Assembly: GCA_020698575.1 (NCBI GenBank)
Contig: CM036242.1
Coordinates: 40,668,662 to 40,732,661, forward strand
Length of the DNA: 64,000 nt
Direction of reading: 5' to 3'
Source: Bostrychus sinensis
Taxonomy: Eukaryota > Chordata > Actinopteri > Gobiiformes > Eleotridae
Part shown: in pieces, positions 1 to 12,013 of the stretch
Layout: each line of letters opens with the position of its first letter
How positions within the stretch are numbered: position 1 is the first letter of the stretch
Notes under the pieces: generated by a model
What the model was told of the DNA's origin: nothing
Databases searched by the model: none
What the model saw: only the letters and a program-made list of their open reading frames with translations
Made by a program: the position numbers and the translations under genes

Positions 1-686
1 GAAATTGCATTTAGAAATTCCATGATTTTTCCAGGTTTTCCATGACATGTATAAACCCTGTTTCCATTCATACCATAAAACCCTTATATCTCACAAAGGT
101 AAAGAATCTACTAAAACATTTCAGTTAGTGGAAGATTTTAGGTCTCATCCACCACTTTGACCTTTTTCCTGTCCATGAAAAATGTTTATACAAACAATTT
201 TGCATAAACATTATTCTGAGTCTTTGCACAACAAACAGCAACAACATTTTGCAGAAATTTGATTTGACATTTTCATTCAACACCAGTGAAGAAGTGGTTT
301 TCTTACACTCCTCCACTGTTAGTCTTTTCTAAACAAGCGTGTTGGGAAACTCCGAGAAGATTTGAGATTTGGCCATGGCTTGTTGACTCTGAGCTGAGCG
401 CTGTGGTTCAGAGATAGATTAGAGACCTGATATGACCCGTGTTTGGTGATCTGTGAGCCTGATAGACTACAGCAGAGAGTGGGCCGGTCCTGGGACATCA
501 TCACAGGGGCAGTGGAGCGTTAAAGTGGATCTGTCTGTGGTCGGGGCGGAGGGAGGGGGACGGAGGTGATACCTGTCAAAAACACACACACGCAAAGCCT
601 GGCTGCGTTTAGATGGGGCAGGACAAATGTGACACTAGGAAACTGATCTGAAGAGCGACTGGCAGGATTTAGTTTATTCATTAATA
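1..686. other. No gene recognised
   Basis: Single-copy-looking sequence with only short chance frames. There is a small G-rich stretch near 540-570. No exon, RNA gene or repeat end supported. Confidence 0.5.
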
Positions 687-1340
687 CAGTGGTTGCCAAA
701 GTGAGGTCCGGGGCCGCCTGGTGGGCCGTGGAGGTGCTGCAGGGGGTTGCCAGAGGTCATCTACATTAAGTACATTTTTAAAAAATTTTTTAGCTTGAAA
801 TTAATTACAATTTAGTACTTATTTAAAAATATAACTTTAAAGCAATTTTTAGCCAGCAGTCTGTGATTTTTGTAGTATTATTTGTAGTATTTTGGTAGTA
901 TTATTTGTAGTTGTATTCAAAGTATTTCTGTACTATTATTTCTATTATCTATAATAGTGTTTGTAGTATTATTTGCAGTATGTTTTAAGTATTTTTGTTG
1001 TTGTATTTGAAGCATTTGTACTATTATTTGGAGTCGTAGTCATAGTATTTTTGTACTATTATTTCTTGTAGTTGTAGCAGTGTTTGTAGTATTTTTTTAT
1101 TATTATCTGAATTAATTTTGTAGTATTAGTTGTAGTATTTTGGTAGTATTCTTTGTAGTTGTATTCATAGTATTTTTAGTATTATTTGTAGTATTTTTTA
1201 AGTGGTTTATTGTTGTTTTTGTTGTATCTGAAGCATTGGAGTCTTCATAACCTTAACGTTTTTATAGCAATCTTTGGGGGAAAACATGACACAGACTTTT
1301 AAATAAAATTTTATTGTTGGGGGTCCACATGGATTTGCCT
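687..1340. mobile_element. hAT-like relic with degenerate TTTGTAGTATT repeats
   Basis: CAGTGGTTGCCAAAGTGAGG TCCGGGGCC resembles a hAT terminus. From 856 to 1220 the sequence is a loose repeat of TTTGTAGTATTATTTG. The right end is not identified. Confidence 0.4.
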
Positions 1341-1834
1341 GAATTTTAAGGGAGCCACAACACTTTTGACTTTGGTAAAAGCTGGATTAATACATCCAGC
1401 CTTTTTTAGCCAGAGACAGAGGAGATTGACTGGAAACAGAGTGAGAGAAAGGAGAATGATACCGAGCAGCAGCACATCTACCCAACTCAAACCCCAGTCA
1501 CTGAACTTGGAGGCATGCGCTGTACCAGGTGAGACACCAAGGTGTGGCAGGAAGACAGGAAAATAAAGATAAGAAATGTTTTACAAAGATGTCAGAGATC
1601 CCATGTTGATAAAAAATGATATTGTCTAATGTAAAGCAATATAATAACTGCCTCTGTGACTCTAAACCCAGAGCAATCTCACCTCATCTCACTGTCTGAT
1701 CAATCATGGCAGAACATAGTCAAAATAACAAAAGAACTGAGCTCAGGATGAAAATATGGAGAATCAAAGTGTTTTAATCTCATTGATGCACTGGTCCAAT
1801 GCTAATCTAACTGTCTTGCAGTCTTCCTTCAACC

Positions 1835-2337
1835 TTAAGGGGCTATATTAAGCAAAATTGACTTTTCTAAACTTCCTACCAGTCATAATGTTGATCCCTC
1901 ATCTATAATGTGAACGTGAACCACTGTTAACTAAGATTGGTTTAAAAATATGAATAAAAGCACAATGACTGCCTACCCTTGGTTCCGGAAGTAAAATTCC
2001 CATTCATGTTCCCCATCGAAAAATACATAAATTAAAAGTTCAACGGCTCGAGGAAGGCTAATCAGCTCTGTGGTAACTCATGGCCATAAGATTAGTAATT
2101 TCACTCTAAACACATATCTGAAACTTACAAATGCATTCTGCTAATTTTTCAAGTTTTAGTTCATCTTTTTGATCGGGTTATTGTTGTGACTTAACACAGA
2201 GGTGATTAACCTCCATCGAGCTTTTGAACTCCTTAATGTATGCATTTTTTTGAAAGTCAATGGGCAAAATTAATGGGAAATTTACTTCCAAAACCAGGGC
2301 TGGGTGGTCACTGCTGAGCTTCATACAGTCCCCTTAA
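1835..2337. mobile_element. MITE with TTAA borders
   Basis: TTAAGGGGCTATATTAAG and ATACAGTCCCCTTAA form the ends. Further in, TTCCGGAAGTAAAATTCCCA pairs with TGGGAAATTTACTTCCAAAA. The whole unit is a long imperfect palindrome of about 500 bases with TTAA borders. Confidence 0.6.
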
Positions 2338-2435
2338 ACTGTTGCCTCTACAGGTTTGAAAAGGAGAGCAATGGCACAAGGTCTGCATCCAACTCAGCAC
2401 TTAACCCTTAATTTACCCTAAACCCTTACTGAAAT

Positions 2436-2776
2436 TAGAGGTGTGACAAGATCTCGTGATCTCATGATCTCGCAAGATCATGTCACAGATTCTCGTGAAG
2501 GTGAAAATTGGTCTCGTGATCTCAAGGTCAGGTTCTGTTTGCACTTTTTACAGAGAAGAAGCTGTAAGTTGAGTTTGTGGCAAAACATTTGGCAGTATAT
2601 ATGTTCCACTGTTGCATATAATTCAAATAATAGAAGTAAATAACAGTTGATTTTAAAAATGCACCTAAAGACTTTTGCATTTTATAATTTTCAGGTGAAT
2701 AAATTACATTTTTCATTTAGGTAAAATACATATTTCAACAGTGTAAAAATCTTGTTTCGTCTTGTGGAATTTGTGT
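2436..2776. repeat. Repeat with ATCTCGTGATCTC motifs
   Basis: AGAGGTGTGACAAGATCTCG, with TCTCGTGA occurring several times in 90 bases, and TCTTGTTTCGTCTTGTGGAA at the right, resembles a dispersed fish MITE. The ends are not cleanly paired. Confidence 0.3.
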
Positions 2777-3764
2777 CCAGTCACCCTCACCCTCTCCAGT
2801 CAAGTTACATTACACCACATGGTTGAACATTTTATTAAAATTATCAAGAAAGGACAAATCTCTGGCTTGTGGTGCCACATCTCGATGCACAAAAAATTAA
2901 TCAGTAACATGGCGTTTGAACAAGAACCAGCCTGACACCTGCTGTGGGCTTTAAAATACTTTCCCCATGACACACATAGTACACGCAGAGAGTACATAGA
3001 GCCATACAGTGATTGTAAATATGAGTGGGGCAGATTTAGCTCTTTTACAAGCCGGGCTGGTCCCGCTGGCGCCAAATATCTTTGACGGACGCAGTCACAG
3101 AAAGAGGTGGGGCTTAGGATCTTGTGCTTCATTCAACATTTAGATAGACTTTAAGGGACTTTTCAGAAACAATGACAAGTAGCTGTGGTGTAAAATCTTG
3201 TGCTGTTTCTAATTGAGTTTAATGCCCAGAAAACGAGCAAATGGTAATTTCTAAGCCTAAATCATTTGCACTGTCAAACACTAAGGATGACGAGTATCTA
3301 TTCCAGTCTAGTATCTATAAACATTTTGGTCCAGCTGTCCAGTTCAATTTGTCTCCTCCTTTAAGCACTGTGTGAAGCCGACTGCTGCCAACACTAAATA
3401 ACATGGAAGACAATGGTTTTGGTGAATCTGCAGGTGACTAAAGGCAGTACATGGATGAAGACAGAAATAGATTATTCGTGTTATGCAATTGTTGATGCAA
3501 ATCGGCCAAATGTTTCCATAAAATGCGGCTACTAATTACTAATTCATTTTTATCTTCTTTTTTTTTATTCCTGTTATGGCTGGTGACTGTCTCAGCATCT
3601 GTGGGTTTTAGGCAGTGTACAGAGCTGACACTTAGAGACACAGTTAGTCAACAGGAAAGTAGGTTGACCAGTCTACAGTACTTTTACATCCTTAGATTGC
3701 AACAGGAAGCCATGAGAGCACAGGAAGGATGATCGACCCATGGCAAGAGCACTAAATCAAATCA
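2777..3764. other. No gene recognised
   Basis: A 110-codon open frame on the - strand (2800-3132) has no domain, signal or homolog I recognise and no splice context. Treated as chance. Confidence 0.5.
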
Positions 3765-3860
3765 AAATTAATTTGTATAGCACCTCAAAACAGCCTAAAG
3801 GGGCCCAAGGTGCTTCACAAAAAGCAATTTAAAAACAAGACAGAATAAAACAAATAACAA
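3765..3860. repeat. LINE/SINE 3' tail fragment
   Basis: AATTTGTATAGCACCTCAAA and GGGGCCCAAGGTGCTTCACA match in style the common teleost tail beginning with repeated AATCAA and TTTATATAGCAC. It is a short isolated relic. Confidence 0.45.
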
Positions 3861-4489
3861 GAATAACATTACAGCATTAAAACTGCACAGAGAGATGCAC
3901 AAACAGGAAAAGTACAGTCACATCCACATGACATCCAAAGCAAGAATTGCGTGTCAAATGCCAGGCTGATTGTGTTTCTAGCTGTGATATGAAAACTGAC
4001 CTGAGCTAATGGCTCCATGCCCCCCACTGTTCACATAAAGGATGGAGATAGTTCAAATGAATAAGTGTACTCTGGTTGTTCTTTGAGGCTATATACCAAA
4101 TGCAAAACAGATTAACACTTTACATTAAAATAAGAAATATTTCATTTTTGGCTAAAAGCCCCGTCCTATCCAATCCTGCATAAAAGTTCTGGCTCCGACT
4201 GGCGATGGTGGGTACTGAGTTGGGAGACAGCCATATCTGAAATCACACAGATCAAAGCTAAACTGCCTTAAATGGGAGCAGTTAAAATGTTAAATTACAT
4301 CACACACAGTTGAGGAATAATTGGAGAAATACTTGTGGCAAACCCAATCACTTTGTGGAGACAGAACATGAAGTCATACAACTCACAGACTGCTGCTCTG
4401 ATGGATCTGACTGTGGATCAAAACTAATGACATTTATTTAAATAACATACTGGGCAAAAGTCCTAGACAGGCTTTTGTTGCAGTCAAGA

Positions 4490-4990
4490 TAGTACTAATC
4501 GAGACCAAGACCAGTCCGAGTCCAGAGTGAACTGAGACCAAGACAAGGCCGAGACTTTCAGGGTTCGAGAACAAGACTTTTAAGAGCCAAGCGTTGAGAC
4601 AGCAACCAAGGCAAACCGAGACCAGGTCGAGACCAAACTCTGTGAACTAAGACTAAATAAAGGGGAAAAGTAAAAAAGAAAAAGTGGTTAAAATACATAA
4701 ATTATTATTTTAATGATCAAATAAAAAAGACTCCACAAAGAAAAAGAAAAAATAGAATTGTCCTGGTTCTTCTGATGTGGAAAACTAAAACTAATTACTC
4801 CAAAATTATAAAAAATAGGATTTTCTTATAATGTTTGGTAAATAAAATAGCTGAGACCGCCACATGCGAGACTGAGACAAGGCGGAGTAAAATTGGATTC
4901 AAGACCAAGACCAGGACCAGGACCGAGTAAAACTGTAGCCAAGACTGACGAGACCAAGACCGTAAAAAAAAGGTCTTAAGACGGGTCTAG
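4490..4990. repeat. GAGACCAAGACC-rich imperfect tandem repeat
   Basis: GAGACCAAGACCAGTCCGAG, GACCAAGACAAGGCCGAGAC and GACCAAGACCAGGACCAGGA recur in two blocks (4500-4640 and 4850-4985) separated by AT-rich DNA. No coding potential. Confidence 0.5.
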
Positions 4991-5869
4991 GGTGCCACAA
5001 CACTAAAGAAAGGTATATCAACGCACAAAAATACACAAAAAGAAAAAGTAAAGACAATCAGACCAACAAGCACTTAGAGAGAATAGACCTGAGATAGGAC
5101 CAGTGCCAAGGTAATACTGTGTTACAGTGCCCAGACCTTGACTCAGACTCCTCTAGCTCAGGGGTAAATGCTCTTTCCATTGTGCCACAGAACCTTCATA
5201 TCTCACAATGGTAAAGAATCAGCTAAAATAAATCTTTTATTCTTTTAGTGAGTGAAGTTTATCGAAAAATGCTACATAATCCCTTGAAACACTTCTGAAT
5301 CTAAACAGTAATCTAGAAATGAATCATTTTGTCCTTGGCCCATTATTGACCTGTCCAAAATAAACCAAAATAAAAAAAATCTGTATTTTCTTAAAGCAGT
5401 GTTTTCCACATCTCTCTAAAATGTTTGACCAGTACTTTGGATCCACTTTAAACCTCTTCAGCAAAGCGTGGTCCACTAATAAGGTGTTTTCCAACTAGTC
5501 TTTTTTTGTCTCACTTTTTTCAGAGCCAGATCTAGGCCGACAAACATGAAACCCGTGACCTCGTATACTGTCCGGGTACGAAGTCCCCAGACTCCACCCT
5601 GAAGCATCTGCTGCTCCCATTCCTTTCCTACATCTGGAAGATACATCGAAGGAGGCCATGCACAGCTATGACATCACCCAGAGCGAACCCACGCGCAGAC
5701 GGGACAAACGTGAACCAAAGTTTGGGTTTAAAGCAGCTTTTGATCAAACAATATGTCAGATTTTTTGAATGCATTATGTTTGTTGTTGTCCTGTTACATG
5801 TCATATCAGCCAACTGATGCATCATTTTTTATTCATAGTTAAATACTACTCAAAAAGCTTCATCTTTAA

Positions 5870-6765
5870 CACAGAGAACCAAGCTCCTGTTTTACGGAAT
5901 CAGCTTCCAGCTCATGTTAGAGTGGCAGACAGTCTCTACATTTAAGGTTAGGCTTAAAACGTTCCTCTTTGAGAAAGCTTATGGTCAGGGCAGCTAGGAA
6001 CAGGGTTAACTCCACAGCTGAAGCTAGGCTGCTCTAGGAGCTAGAAGCTGGGGGAAGTATGGTGCACTGACCTCTGACCTCTGGTTTCATCTGCTGCTCC
6101 TCTTCTATCACTGTCATTAATATTATCAAATACTCTATATCTCCAATCAGTTCATTGCTATTCACAAGTTGTCCCTCTCTCCCGCTCCCCTCTGGGGAGT
6201 GGGGACTGTTTCAGATGCCTGGCTGCTGGCAGATGTCCCAGTGATGATTGGATCTTAGCTGACCCCATCTGTGCTCCTGTCCCGACCTGTGTGCCCTCAA
6301 CCTCACCTCTAAGGATTTCACGGATCTCCCTCACCCCACTCCCCTGTCTGGATGAGGCCACCTGCTGCATCCTATGGACTTCCTCAACCTACCTCACCCC
6401 ACTCCCTGGATGAATCCTTACAGAGCTGATCTATGATCCTATAGATGAACTAATGGACTAGCAGTCCTAGACACATTGCCTGTCCGTCCTGGGAGAGGAT
6501 CTCTTCTTCAATATGGGCTCCATAAGGTTTCTTCTTTTTTCCCGTAGCTGGGTTTTTTTTAGGAGTTTTTCCTTACCGAGAAGGAGGGTCTAAGGACAGG
6601 AGTGTCCTGGGTCTGTTTAGTTTAGTGTAGTTATTGTTTGTGTTGTCTGATTGTGTGTTAAGTCTGATTGGTCAACTGTTTGTGAAGCCCTTTGAGGCGA
6701 CTTTTGTTGGAATATTGGGCTATACAAATAAATCTGAATTGAATTGAATTGCTCTTTTGAGCAGA
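5870..6765 (+). mobile_element. Non-LTR retrotransposon 3' fragment with TGAAT-type tail
   Basis: The stretch begins like a degenerate reverse-transcriptase C-terminus (near VSTFKVRLKTFLFEKA, 5930-5975), runs through a T-rich untranslated part, and ends CTATACAAATAAATCTGAAT followed by repeated TTGAAT. Such tails mark CR1/L2/Rex1-like elements in fish. No intact frame. Family not resolved. Confidence 0.5.
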
Positions 6766-6972
6766 AAGAGAAAAAAAAAAGCAGTTCACGTCCTTAAACT
6801 TTTTGTATGATGCCATTTTACTACAAAATGAAAAATATCTGTCAGGAATCAGTGGAAACAGAGCTGTACACTGTTGTTGTTGCACTGGTCAGTGCTTCCT
6901 AAAGTGGGCAGGGGATTGTAAAACTGAGTGTTTTGAGTCCTCAGAAACTCTGTAGGATTACTCAAACAGGTG

Positions 6973-7354
6973 TAGGGCTGAACAATTTTGGAAAAAAATA
7001 TCTAATTGCGATTTTTCTGACAGATAATGCAGTTACAATTAGATTTGCAATATATTTTGTAAAATCAATGTTCAGTTGACAGTTTACATTTTAAGCATGT
7101 GATGGAGCACTGCCAATTGAGAGAACACTGAAATATTCTCTGCTGAACTAATAAAAGGAAGCATGTGCCTTTCAGGTTATTTTGTAGAGGTCTAAACTAC
7201 AGTTGTAGCAAGATTTATACATATATTAAGATACAGTGGGAATGGGATATTTTGTTCTCTGCAGAGGACATTATATCACCTAAATATCTGCAGCCTTTGC
7301 GATTTGCTAACTGCAACAGTTTAAATTGCGATTTTGATTAATTGTGCAGCCCTA
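6973..7354. mobile_element. hAT-type MITE (TAGGGCTG family 1)
   Basis: The ends TAGGGCTGAACAATTTTGG and AATTGTGCAGCCCTA are inverted. Flanking octamers AACAGGTG (6965-6972) and AACAGGCG (7355-7362) differ at one base, fitting an 8-bp hAT target duplication. A truncated sister copy is at 20.74-20.89 kb. Confidence 0.78.
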
Positions 7355-8424
7355 AACAGGCGTGAATGAAAAAACACTCAAAGCTCAAAAAAGTAGATTT
7401 TGCATAATATCTCCCCTTTAAGTTCAGCGAAAGACTGGTTGGATATAGAAAACATACCTTGAAGTTTTTACTATGGCTGGTTGTATGTCTTTAAACAACA
7501 TAACTCAAAAAGTTAGATTGGATTTTGATTAAATTTTTAGAAAAGATCATGGGCTAAATAAGAAATTATTACTGTTTAGTGAATACAACATCTTATTCTA
7601 GCATGTCATGTACATTTTTTGTGACAATAAGAAATAATTTAAAGAAGGTTGCATCAGGATTTAGTTATACTGTGTAACTGCTTCCTAACCTTTCCTAAAT
7701 GTGCTTGCATAAACACACTCATCGTCACATTGTATAATTTCTTTTAAGCAAATCCCTGAACTGTAAAACTGTTTATTTCTGAATTGGCAATATAATCTCC
7801 TCATTGAAAAGGCAGTTTCTCAAGTGGTTTCCTGAAATGTCACATAAACCTATTTTATTTGAGGGACTGGGACTGGCTTGGACTGGACGGGACGGGACAA
7901 GTCGAGGCTGGAAAAATAAGTGTGGTGTGTATTCAGAAACACAGACAGGTCAACTCTGGGGTCAACTACATTCAGGACATTCCTAAATTAAACATATTCT
8001 GTACATTTCTACACCATAAAACCCCTAAATGTACAGTCCAAGTACAGCACCAAGTCAGTGCAGAGACACAGGCTGATTTCTGTGACAGGACCAGACCAAA
8101 GGCATTCCTCCACTTGCTCCACTTAGAGCCATAATTATCCGGTCCTAAACAAATACTGCTAAACATAGGCCCACAGTTTCTCCACTGCAATGGAAACACT
8201 CCCTCAGAAAACTAAACACACCCGGGCAGTCACAGGACGACAGCAGCACCTAAAAAATACACATCATCACTGCAGGGGTATCAGGACAAGACATTACATT
8301 CATCAGACTGATTGACTGTCCATATGGAGAGGAACAAGGTAAAAGTAAAAAGTAAAATGAAGGAGTTATAACTGAAGTTATGTGACAAAATTATAATCTT
8401 AGTGATGCTCTCTGTATTGAGTCA
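7355..8424. other. No gene recognised
   Basis: Includes a short GGGAC-type simple repeat (7864-7905). Frames at 7.80-8.20 kb overlap on both strands and show no conserved domain. Confidence 0.5.
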
Positions 8425-8562
8425 TCTTCTTTCCTTTCAGCTTTTCCTTATTCAGGGTCAAACAAGTGTGCAGTGACTTGCAACATATTGATTGGGCATG
8501 TAGTCTTTTATACTGGATGCCCTTTCTGACGCAACCACTTTATCCGGGCTAGGGATTGACAC
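8425..8562. repeat. Dispersed fish repeat fragment
   Basis: CTGGATGCCCTTTCTGACGC AACC followed by TTTATCCGGGCT is a recurrent teleost repeat motif. A short fragment immediately left of the Harbinger-like block. Confidence 0.35.
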
Positions 8563-8572
8563 AAAGGGCCAT

Positions 8573-9553
8573 ATTTACTAAGACGGGTGCTAAATTGTGA
8601 GTGCAGATTGAAAATAGCGTTTGCTCTTTGTGGGTGTGTTGCATGACGCATCAATAACGGGAGCAACACTGCTCTATCAGCTCCGACTGCTTCTTTCCCT
8701 GCAGTAGCCTACTCTAACGTAAAAGTTATTATGAGAGCTGACTGTAATTGACTGAATAGTTATGTCCTTGAGGGATAATCATTTCAATGCATTTCACTTT
8801 CTTCTTAAGTTTGCGTCGTCCTTCTTCTTAAATCCTTGTCTCGTGTGATTCTGGCACTGACCACGGTCACGTGACAAAGGGCCAGATTTATCAAAGGTTT
8901 GCGTGCACGCTAACTGAATAAGATGCGTTAAAATTGGAGCAAACCCAGACGCAGTTGAGATTTGCGTGTCTTACAGGAGCAGAGCGAACGCAATGCAGAT
9001 TTTGCTCCTATGACCTGATGAATCTGTAAACTGAGGCGTTCTTCCCAGAGTGCGCAAAATGGAAGGCAGAGAAAATGCAAATTCATTAATTTACAACCCG
9101 CAATATTATTTATCAAGGCTCACCATGACTTTGCGTGCAAAAATAGCGTATAAATTTAGCACGTTGGAGAAGGATGTGCTAATCTTTTGCACAGATATGG
9201 CTGCTGTGATTCGTGTGAGACGAAGGAGAAGAAATGAACAAATACGTAGGGTTAGAGTGTTTGCCACGCGTGCAGATCTATTTGCCATGACGGATGAAAA
9301 AATTATTCACCAGCACTTTCAGCTCTTCTTAGTTAAATTTTTGCTTCCGTTTGTGTTCCACTTCCGCACCTTCCATGATGCAAAACAATACACGCAATGA
9401 TGCAGTTTAAATAGTTCCACCCCATCTGTTTGCACCTGTCACCGGCCACGCAGTTTGTCTTAGTAATTCACGCACAACACGCCCATTAATAGCGGCCGCA
9501 TATTTTCTCACTGCACTCGCAGTTTAGCACCCGTCTTAGTAAATATGGCCCTT
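8573..9553 (+). mobile_element. PIF-Harbinger-like element (TIR pair A)
   Basis: GGGCCATATTTACTAAGACG continuing GGTGC at 8573 is mirrored by GCACCCGTCTTAGTAAATAT GGCCC ending at 9553. The ends resemble the GGGCCA(T/G)ATTTA ends of fish and frog Harbinger MITEs. Inside is a remnant resembling a Harbinger transposase N-terminus. No clear 3-bp target duplication is seen. Confidence 0.6.
9197..9310 (+). pseudogene. Harbinger-like transposase N-terminal remnant
   Basis: From an ATG at 9197 the frame reads MAAVIRVRRRRRNEQIRRVR and DLFAMTDEKIIHQHF, the basic head and the 'MTDE.II..F' stretch that open Harbinger transposases. The frame then loses similarity and no catalytic region follows, so this is an internally deleted copy. 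Confidence 0.5.
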
Positions 9554-9599
9554 AGTTTCCCTCTGTGTGAGAGACAAAGAGGAAAGTCCTATTCACTGT

Positions 9600-9722
9600 C
9601 TGTCAGAGCCAGTAACCCTTCAAACAATTATACAAAAAGTATCAAGTAGCCTATATAAAGCACTTTGAATTGCTCTGTGTATGAATTGTGCTATACAAAT
9701 AAACTTGCCTTGCCTTGCCTAT
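9600..9722 (+). repeat. LINE/SINE 3' tail fragment
   Basis: AAGCACTTTGAATTGCTCTG and GTGCTATACAAATAAACTTG followed by repeated CCTTG form a typical teleost non-LTR 3' tail. Confidence 0.5.
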
Positions 9723-9842
9723 ATGTCATTTAACAGATTCATTGAATCACCGGAGCAAAATTTGCACTGCGCTCAGAGACGCTAACCTCAGCTGTACCTG
9801 GGTTTGCTCCACTTTGAGCACATCTTTGATAAATCTGGTTCA

Positions 9843-10754
9843 AAGAGTACACAGGCTTGTGACACATTGTGGCTGGATTTAAAAAGGGCACACAAAAACC
9901 CACTTCATTACTATCAATAAAAAAAACACTTATTGCAAAACACTTTTTGCTTTAAAACATTGAAGATTATCAAACCCATTCAAACATTACATTTTAACAA
10001 TGAATAGAAAACTACTGCATTTTAAAAATAGATTATAAAACATAATCAATCAATGTTAACAACTTAACTTTCTCTTTGGTTTCACGTCCAACTACTTATT
10101 TAAATTATGACTGTAATATCTATTATGCATTCACTGTAATGTCTGCATTGTTGTCTTACTCTATTGAAAACTAGCCGTATAATAATTTTATTGGTTTCAC
10201 TGGGATTGTAGTAAACAGCGGGGCTTGCCAAGTCAGTACTAGCACTGCATCAGTAAAACATGTGATACGCAAAATTACAAACTAAATAATGCAATATGTC
10301 ATGCAATATTTATTTTCTCCTTTGGCATAATAAAAGTCAATATAATCTCTGGAGAAAAAACAAAACTTTAACTGGTTTTACTGGTCACTTTTACTTCTCT
10401 ACAAGCATGCAAAGTTTACGATTCAAGCAGTTCTTTGCAATGTGGCTTTTGTTGATAGTGCCATAATAATTTGCAATAATTGTGCAGGGTTTGCAGTAAC
10501 GGCACTAAAAATCATACACTTACATATACATGTCAATGTTTAACTGGGACTGGAGAAGAAATGATGTCAGATTTTTGATGAGTCACGATTTTTGTGAGAT
10601 GAATTATTGCGATTTTACAATTTTCACAATTATTGACATCACAAAGGAAACACTGAGCTTTTTTATTGAATACTTGATCCACACTTTTAACCATGCTTTT
10701 AATGAATTGATGTTTACTTTTTTCTCAGCTGTTAACCTGCCTGTCATTTCTTTC
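9843..10754. other. AT-rich, nothing recognised
   Basis: Low-GC sequence with short frames only. Confidence 0.5.
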
Positions 10755-10885
10755 AATCTATCTCCTTCAGTTTTACCCAGAGCCAGGTCATGAGGGCAGC
10801 AGTCTAAACAGGGACACCCAGACTTTCCCCTCTCTAGACACTTCCTTCAGATCCCCCAGGGAAATCCCAAATTGTTCCCATTTTT
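10755..10885 (-). mobile_element. Degraded 3' fragment of the same LINE family
   Basis: GCAGTCTAAACAGGGACACC and AGACACTTCCTTCAGATCCC match, with drift, the 3' ORF end of the copies at 44.8 and 46.7 kb. No coding capacity remains. Confidence 0.6.
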
Positions 10886-11245
10886 TAAAATTCCTTTTTA
10901 CTTTTATTGATTAGCTTGAAGGACCTTATACACTAAGGACATGAGCGAAACCTTAACTTCTGAAATTATTCTACTGTGACATTTATAAGTGCGTATAATG
11001 GTAAAAGTAGCTATTCCTGACATCCCTAGACTGGAGACAGTCGATAAACTTTTGCATTCAGAAAGGAAGTGAAGAAAGTTCAAAGTTCAAGACACTAATT
11101 TTTTTGGAATAATTTATGCTACTTATGCTACATGGTTAAAATGATCAGATAATTTGACATTACAGACCTAACCTCTAGCAAATGGACTATATTCACAAGA
11201 CCTAACCACATCTACAGCCTGTCTGTCCTGGAGGTGGATTTCTCC

Positions 11246-11400
11246 CTTAGAGGTCGACCAATATGGGTTTTTCTATGAACAATGCCGATACTGATTTTTA
11301 AAATTCAGAGCAGCCTATGGGCGATAAACACTAAAGTTTTTTTGGAGGGGCCGAAATGTAGGGCCGATTTTCTTAATTTTATGAAAGAAATGAATATAAT
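11246..11400. repeat. MITE-like fragment (TTAGAGGTCGACCAATATGG)
   Basis: The sequence TTAGAGGTCGACCAATATGG at 11249 and the GGGCCGA repeats just before 11,370 resemble one end of a dispersed element. ACTGGCCGATTACCCACC near 13,763 could be its other end, with later insertions between. Tentative. Confidence 0.3.
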
Positions 11401-11405
11401 ATAGC

Positions 11406-11807
11406 TAGGGCTGCATCTAACGATTGTTTTGATAATCAGTTAATCGAAAGATCAATAACTGTATAGAGAAGTGGTTAAAAACCTGAGGTATTTTTATAGC
11501 TCACGCTAAAAAGTTGGATAATTCTACCAAAAATAATTTAATTTTTTACAAAATGTAACCAGAACAAGCCATGAGTTTGCCACTTGAGGACGTTAGGCTA
11601 GGACATATACTCAAAGATATTTTTTTAACAAAAACACAAATTGTTGCTTTACTGCTCGTCTTGGTAATAAACGCTCCTCTCTCAGCACATGGCATGCTTC
11701 AGACTATATGAATACCCCAGTTAACGAATAAACAATGACTAAATTAGTTAATGATTATTTAAATAACTGATTATAATCAATTAATCCAATTAGTTGTCGC
11801 AGCCCTA
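11406..11807. mobile_element. hAT-type MITE (TAGGGCTGCA family 2)
   Basis: TAGGGCTGCATCTAACGATT and AATTAGTTGTCGCAGCCCTA are inverted ends. A perfect 8-bp duplication AATATAGC flanks them (11398-11405 and 11808-11815). Sister copies lie at 56994-57417 and, inverted and truncated, at 63501-63845. Confidence 0.88.
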
Positions 11808-12013
11808 AATATAGCCATTTGTTTTAGTAATGCTTATTAAAACGCAAACAAATGTGTTAGAATGTGACAGTAAAAACTGTTAAAGATGAGTTTTTTGAGA
11901 AAACCAATAATGCAGTCTCCATCAAACTCTCTGTGCAGGTAGAGCTTGGAGAGAGCTACAAAATGCGTTTGGAGTTTTTGTTCTTATTATGCTAAAAGTA
12001 TGAGCAAAATCTC

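Larger units (their letters stand above)
8877..9842. mobile_element. Second Harbinger-like TIR pair (pair B), interleaved with pair A
   Basis: AAGGGCCAGATTTATCAAAG GTTTGCG at about 8877 is matched in inverse by TTTGATAAATCTGGTTCAAA near 9822-9842. Both GAGCAAACCCAGACGC and GGGTTTGCTCCA occur just inside. The pair overlaps pair A rather than nesting in it. Confidence 0.5.
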
